A model generated the notes under the pieces. That model made no database searches. It was not told the DNA's origin and was given only the letters and a program-made list of their open reading frames with translations. A stretch of 6,521 nucleotides of DNA from an uncultured Oscillospiraceae bacterium (GTDB lineage Bacteria; Bacillota; Clostridia; Oscillospirales; Oscillospiraceae), in assembly GCA_949093475.1 (NCBI GenBank), contig CARXAY010000075.1, positions 1-6,521 of the forward strand, in the 5' to 3' direction. Position 1 is the stretch's first letter. Each line of letters opens with the position of its first letter. A program made the position numbers and the translations under genes. Shown in pieces: positions 6,220 through 6,521 of this stretch.

Positions 6220-6227
6220 ACCTCCTT
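6220..6227 (-). promoter_or_regulatory. Shine-Dalgarno of rpmJ
   Basis: The minus strand reads AAGGAGGT, an eight-base match to the anti-Shine-Dalgarno, 5 nt before the ATG at 6214. It supports the start of this short gene. Confidence 0.85.
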
Positions 6228-6236
6228 AATGTGAAT

Positions 6237-6269
6237 GCCTTGATGGCCCCGGTTCGGTTCGGGCAAGGC
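6237..6269 (-). other. Candidate bulged stem-loop in the infA-rpmJ spacer
   Basis: GCCTTG (6237-6242) can pair with CAAGGC (6264-6269). Inside it, CCCG (6248-6251) can pair with CGGG (6260-6263), leaving an 8-nt loop and a one-sided 5-nt bulge. In the minus transcript it lies about 10 nt upstream of the rpmJ Shine-Dalgarno. There is no T-run after it, so it is not a terminator. It could slow or time rpmJ translation, be an RNA processing site, or be a chance pairing. Confidence 0.4.
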
Positions 6270-6304
6270 CAAAACCTCTTCCGGTCGTTGGTTGTTTGGT
6301 TGAC

Positions 6305-6521
6305 TTATTTGGTGCGCCATGTGATCCGTCCCCGCGTCACGTCATAGGGCGACATCTGGACGGTCACCTTGTCTCCGGGCAGGATGCGGATGAAGTTCAT
6401 CCGCAGCTTGCCGGAAATATGTGCCAGGATAATGTGTCCGTTTCCAATATCCACGTGGAACGTGGTGTTGGGCAGGTCCTCGGCGACGACGCCCTCCAGC
6501 TCAATCATATCATCTTTCGCC
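6305..6521 (-). CDS. infA: Translation initiation factor IF-1 (start codon cut by window edge)
   Basis: The frame reads from the right edge as AKDDMIELEGVVAE and runs through ENGH-like GNGHIILAHISGK, the signature KLRMNFIRILPGDKV and the end SPYDVTRGRITWRTK, with TAA at 6305-6307. The ATG at 6508-6506 is an internal Met: four in-frame codons (Ala-Lys-Asp-Asp) precede it, matching the MAKxD start of IF-1, and base 6521 is G on the coding strand, so it is almost surely the third base of the true ATG, two bases beyond the window. Full length would then be 72 residues, the normal IF-1 size. IF-1 is a single OB-fold that occupies the 30S A site during initiation. It is the first gene visible of the minus-strand unit; its promoter is outside the window. 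Confidence 0.97.
   Translation of the reverse strand, partial: AKDDMIELEGVVAEDLPNTTFHVDIGNGHIILAHISGKLRMNFIRILPGDKVTVQMSPYDVTRGRITWRTK

Noticed and set aside
4697..6229. Long plus-strand open frame (510 codons) opposite rpsD, rpsK, rpsM and rpmJ
   Set aside because: Same cause: antisense to four ribosomal-protein genes, spans several gene boundaries, and has the composition of complement translation.
6506..6508. ATG as the start codon of infA
   Set aside because: In-frame Ala-Lys-Asp-Asp codons precede it and match the conserved IF-1 N-terminus; the true ATG is cut by the window edge.

Overview
The window looks like a piece of chromosome from a G+C-rich, Gram-positive gut Clostridia member, most likely Oscillospiraceae-like (the Flavonifractor/Oscillibacter neighbourhood). 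This is inferred from the style of the SLH domains, the subtilase C-terminal module, the S4 type, the strong Shine-Dalgarno sites and the G/C-rich third codon positions. It is not a species assignment. Long antisense open frames run across nearly every gene here; I read them as by-products of that codon bias.

Layout, left to right. (1) Positions 2-1435, plus strand: the 3' part of a gene for a large cell-surface protein, with beta-rich extracellular sequence, a glycine hinge and three C-terminal SLH (S-layer homology) domains. Its start lies outside the window. (2) Positions 1457-3082, plus strand, 21 nt downstream with a good Shine-Dalgarno: a secreted subtilisin-like (S8) protease with signal peptide, I9-like propeptide, a complete Asp/His/Ser triad plus oxyanion Asn, and a C-terminal beta-rich module. 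The two genes look like one transcription unit of exported or surface proteins. (3) Positions 3083-3300: a convergent intergenic region with a strong stem-loop that has an A-tract on one side and a T-tract on the other (a bidirectional terminator), then an unusual set of four hairpins that form two inverted copies of one double-hairpin unit. (4) Positions 3301-6521, minus strand: the distal part of the ribosomal-protein supercluster, read right to left as infA (5' edge cut by 2 nt), rpmJ, rpsM, rpsK, rpsD, rpoA and rplQ. This is the 'alpha operon'. It supplies initiation factor IF-1, ribosomal proteins L36, S13, S11, S4 and L17, and the RNA polymerase alpha subunit.

The minus-strand genes are packed 15-55 nt apart, each with a strong Shine-Dalgarno, except for a 90-nt spacer between infA and rpmJ that can fold into a bulged stem-loop. 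The alpha-operon transcript ends by running through the double-hairpin element into the shared terminator, where it meets the surface-protein unit head-on.

I see no mobile element, CRISPR array, tRNA or rRNA, and nothing that points convincingly to a wholly new system. The items most worth a second look are the inverted double-hairpin element at 3175-3285, the SLH-protein/subtilase pair with the protease's Tyr-rich insertion, and the infA-rpmJ spacer.
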